A stretch of 7,570 nucleotides of DNA from Allobrachymonas sp. (lineage in GTDB: Bacteria; Pseudomonadota; Gammaproteobacteria; Burkholderiales; Burkholderiaceae_C): NCBI GenBank assembly GCA_018054915.1, contig JAGPIR010000056.1:1-7570 (forward strand), read 5' to 3'. The notes below the pieces were generated by a model. The model did no database searches, was not told the DNA's origin, and worked only from the letters and a program-made list of their open reading frames with translations. A program made the position numbers and the translations under genes. Position 1 is the stretch's first letter. Every line of letters starts with the position of its first letter. Positions 6,797 through 7,570 of this stretch are shown piece after piece.

Positions 6797-7570
6797 ATGA
6801 AATCCTCATTCCAGTCTCCGGGCATGCCGGTTACTCCCCCATGCCATGTTGGTGCTTTGGTTGTTTCCATTGTGAGCCATGGGCATGGAGCCATGGTGCA
6901 AAAGTTGATTTGGACGTTGGCACGGCTTAACTCTGGAGTGATTGCACGCGTAGTGCTGACGCTAAACCTGCCTGAAGCCGAGCCTGCGCGGCCCGCGGAA
7001 GGTTGGCCGTTTGCGTTACAAGTCATCATCAATGCGCAGCCCGCGGGCTTTGGCACGAATCACAACCGGGCGCTTGCGGGGGCGAAAGAGCCGTTTGTGT
7101 GTGTGCTCAACCCTGACGTGGAGTTGGCCGGGGGCGATCCTTTTGTTGCGCTCGTGCGTTCGGCTTCTATGCCCGGTACGGGGTGCGCCTACCCTGGGCA
7201 GCTAGATGCGCAGGGCCGCTTCCAAGACAGTGAGCGTGAATTACCCACACCCTGGGTGCTGTTGCGGCGCCATGTTACGGGGCGGCGCGAAACTAAAGCG
7301 GATTGGGTTAATGCAGCTTGCCTGGTGCTGCCACAGCCGGTGTGGCAGACGCTGGGTGGATTTGACGAGGCATACTTTATGTATTGTGAAGACGTGGATT
7401 TGTGCTTGCGTCTTCGCCTTGTTGGTCTCGATTTGGTTCGTGCGCCCGTCCAAGTGGTTCATGCTGGGCAGCGTGCCAGTCAAAGGCGCTGGGAGCATCT
7501 GCGATGGCATGTGCAAAGTTTGCTTCACCTATGGCGCTCCTCGGTGTACAGGCAGGCGTGCCAATTGTTA
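6797..7570 (+). CDS. Glycosyltransferase family 2, rhamnosyltransferase (WbbL)-like, 3' truncated by the window
   Basis: This is a probable sugar-nucleotide-dependent glycosyltransferase of surface polysaccharide synthesis (O-antigen, capsule or exopolysaccharide), acting at the cytoplasmic face of the inner membrane. The frame is open for 258 codons to the window edge. From the ATG at 6797 it shows the GT-A start VGALVVSIVSHG at 18-29 and NAQPAGFGTNHNRAL at 79-93 (family pattern N.G.G.g.N.g). NPDVEL at 105-110 is the metal/nucleotide DXD-equivalent. The acceptor-side block GGFDEAYFMYCEDVDLCLRL spans 187-206, with Glu198-Asp199, and His222 follows. WbbL-like enzymes are usually about 290-310 residues, so perhaps 40 are missing. 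The start is uncertain: the frame is open back to an ATG at 6677, a GGAGGAGG at 6765-6772 is too far from 6797, and another ATG lies at 6824. Sugar and acceptor cannot be told from sequence. Confidence 0.88.
   Translation, partial: MKSSFQSPGMPVTPPCHVGALVVSIVSHGHGAMVQKLIWTLARLNSGVIARVVLTLNLPEAEPARPAEGWPFALQVIINAQPAGFGTNHNRALAGAKEPFVCVLNPDVELAGGDPFVALVRSASMPGTGCAYPGQLDAQGRFQDSERELPTPWVLLRRHVTGRRETKADWVNAACLVLPQPVWQTLGGFDEAYFMYCEDVDLCLRLRLVGLDLVRAPVQVVHAGQRASQRRWEHLRWHVQSLLHLWRSSVYRQACQLL

Noticed and set aside
6786..6800. A four-codon frame (MDPS) ending in ATGA over the glycosyltransferase start
   Set aside because: The AGAGGA before it is only 2 bases from its ATG, too close to work, so it is probably accidental.
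6712..7056. Minus-strand open frame of 114 codons opposite the glycosyltransferase
   Set aside because: It overlaps conserved GT2 coding sequence on the other strand and shows no recognisable domain or ribosome site.
13..7561. The 13-base sequence CAGGCAGGCGTGC occurs at 13-25 and again at 7549-7561
   Set aside because: Both copies are inside coding sequence, and one chance 13-base match is about what is expected for a window this long; no element boundary or target duplication goes with it.

Overview
The window carries most of a type II secretion system (T2SS) operon on the minus strand, read from about 6650 down to base 1. A divergent glycosyltransferase gene leaves the window on the plus strand at 7570. 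Tightly packed, overlapping gsp genes in the order E-F-G-H-I-J-K-(L), moderately high GC and a WbbL-type glycosyltransferase point to a Gram-negative proteobacterium. A betaproteobacterium (Burkholderiales) is my best guess from general resemblance; no marker gene here proves it.

Layout in transcription order on the minus strand: a small exported protein of unknown role with a SoxY-like beta domain (6642-6130); gspE ATPase (6127-4418); gspF inner-membrane platform protein (4405-3164); gspG major pseudopilin (3118-2657); minor pseudopilins gspH (2660-2199), gspI (2202-1717), gspJ (1720-1097) and gspK (1094-66); and probably the first 30 codons of gspL (91-1). Stop and start codons overlap or lie within a few bases at almost every junction, so this should be one translationally coupled transcript. 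GspE powers assembly and GspF anchors it in the inner membrane. GspG polymerises into the pseudopilus, and GspH-I-J-K form its tip complex, which pushes folded periplasmic substrates through an outer-membrane secretin.

The secretin gene gspD and the connector gspC, which commonly precede gspE, are not between gspE and the divergent gene. That position holds the SoxY-like exported protein, the most interesting item in the window. It has a signal peptide and an Ig-like/SoxY-type beta pattern but lacks the C-terminal Gly-Gly-Cys arm that carries sulfur in true SoxY. I see no other candidate for an undescribed system.

The divergent intergenic region (about 6651-6796) must hold the start signals for both directions. 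It contains a good Shine-Dalgarno site that is better spaced for a 12-codon mini-ORF than for the annotated gene. No tRNA, rRNA, CRISPR, insertion sequence or convincing terminator was seen, and no stretch over 300 bases lacks a gene.
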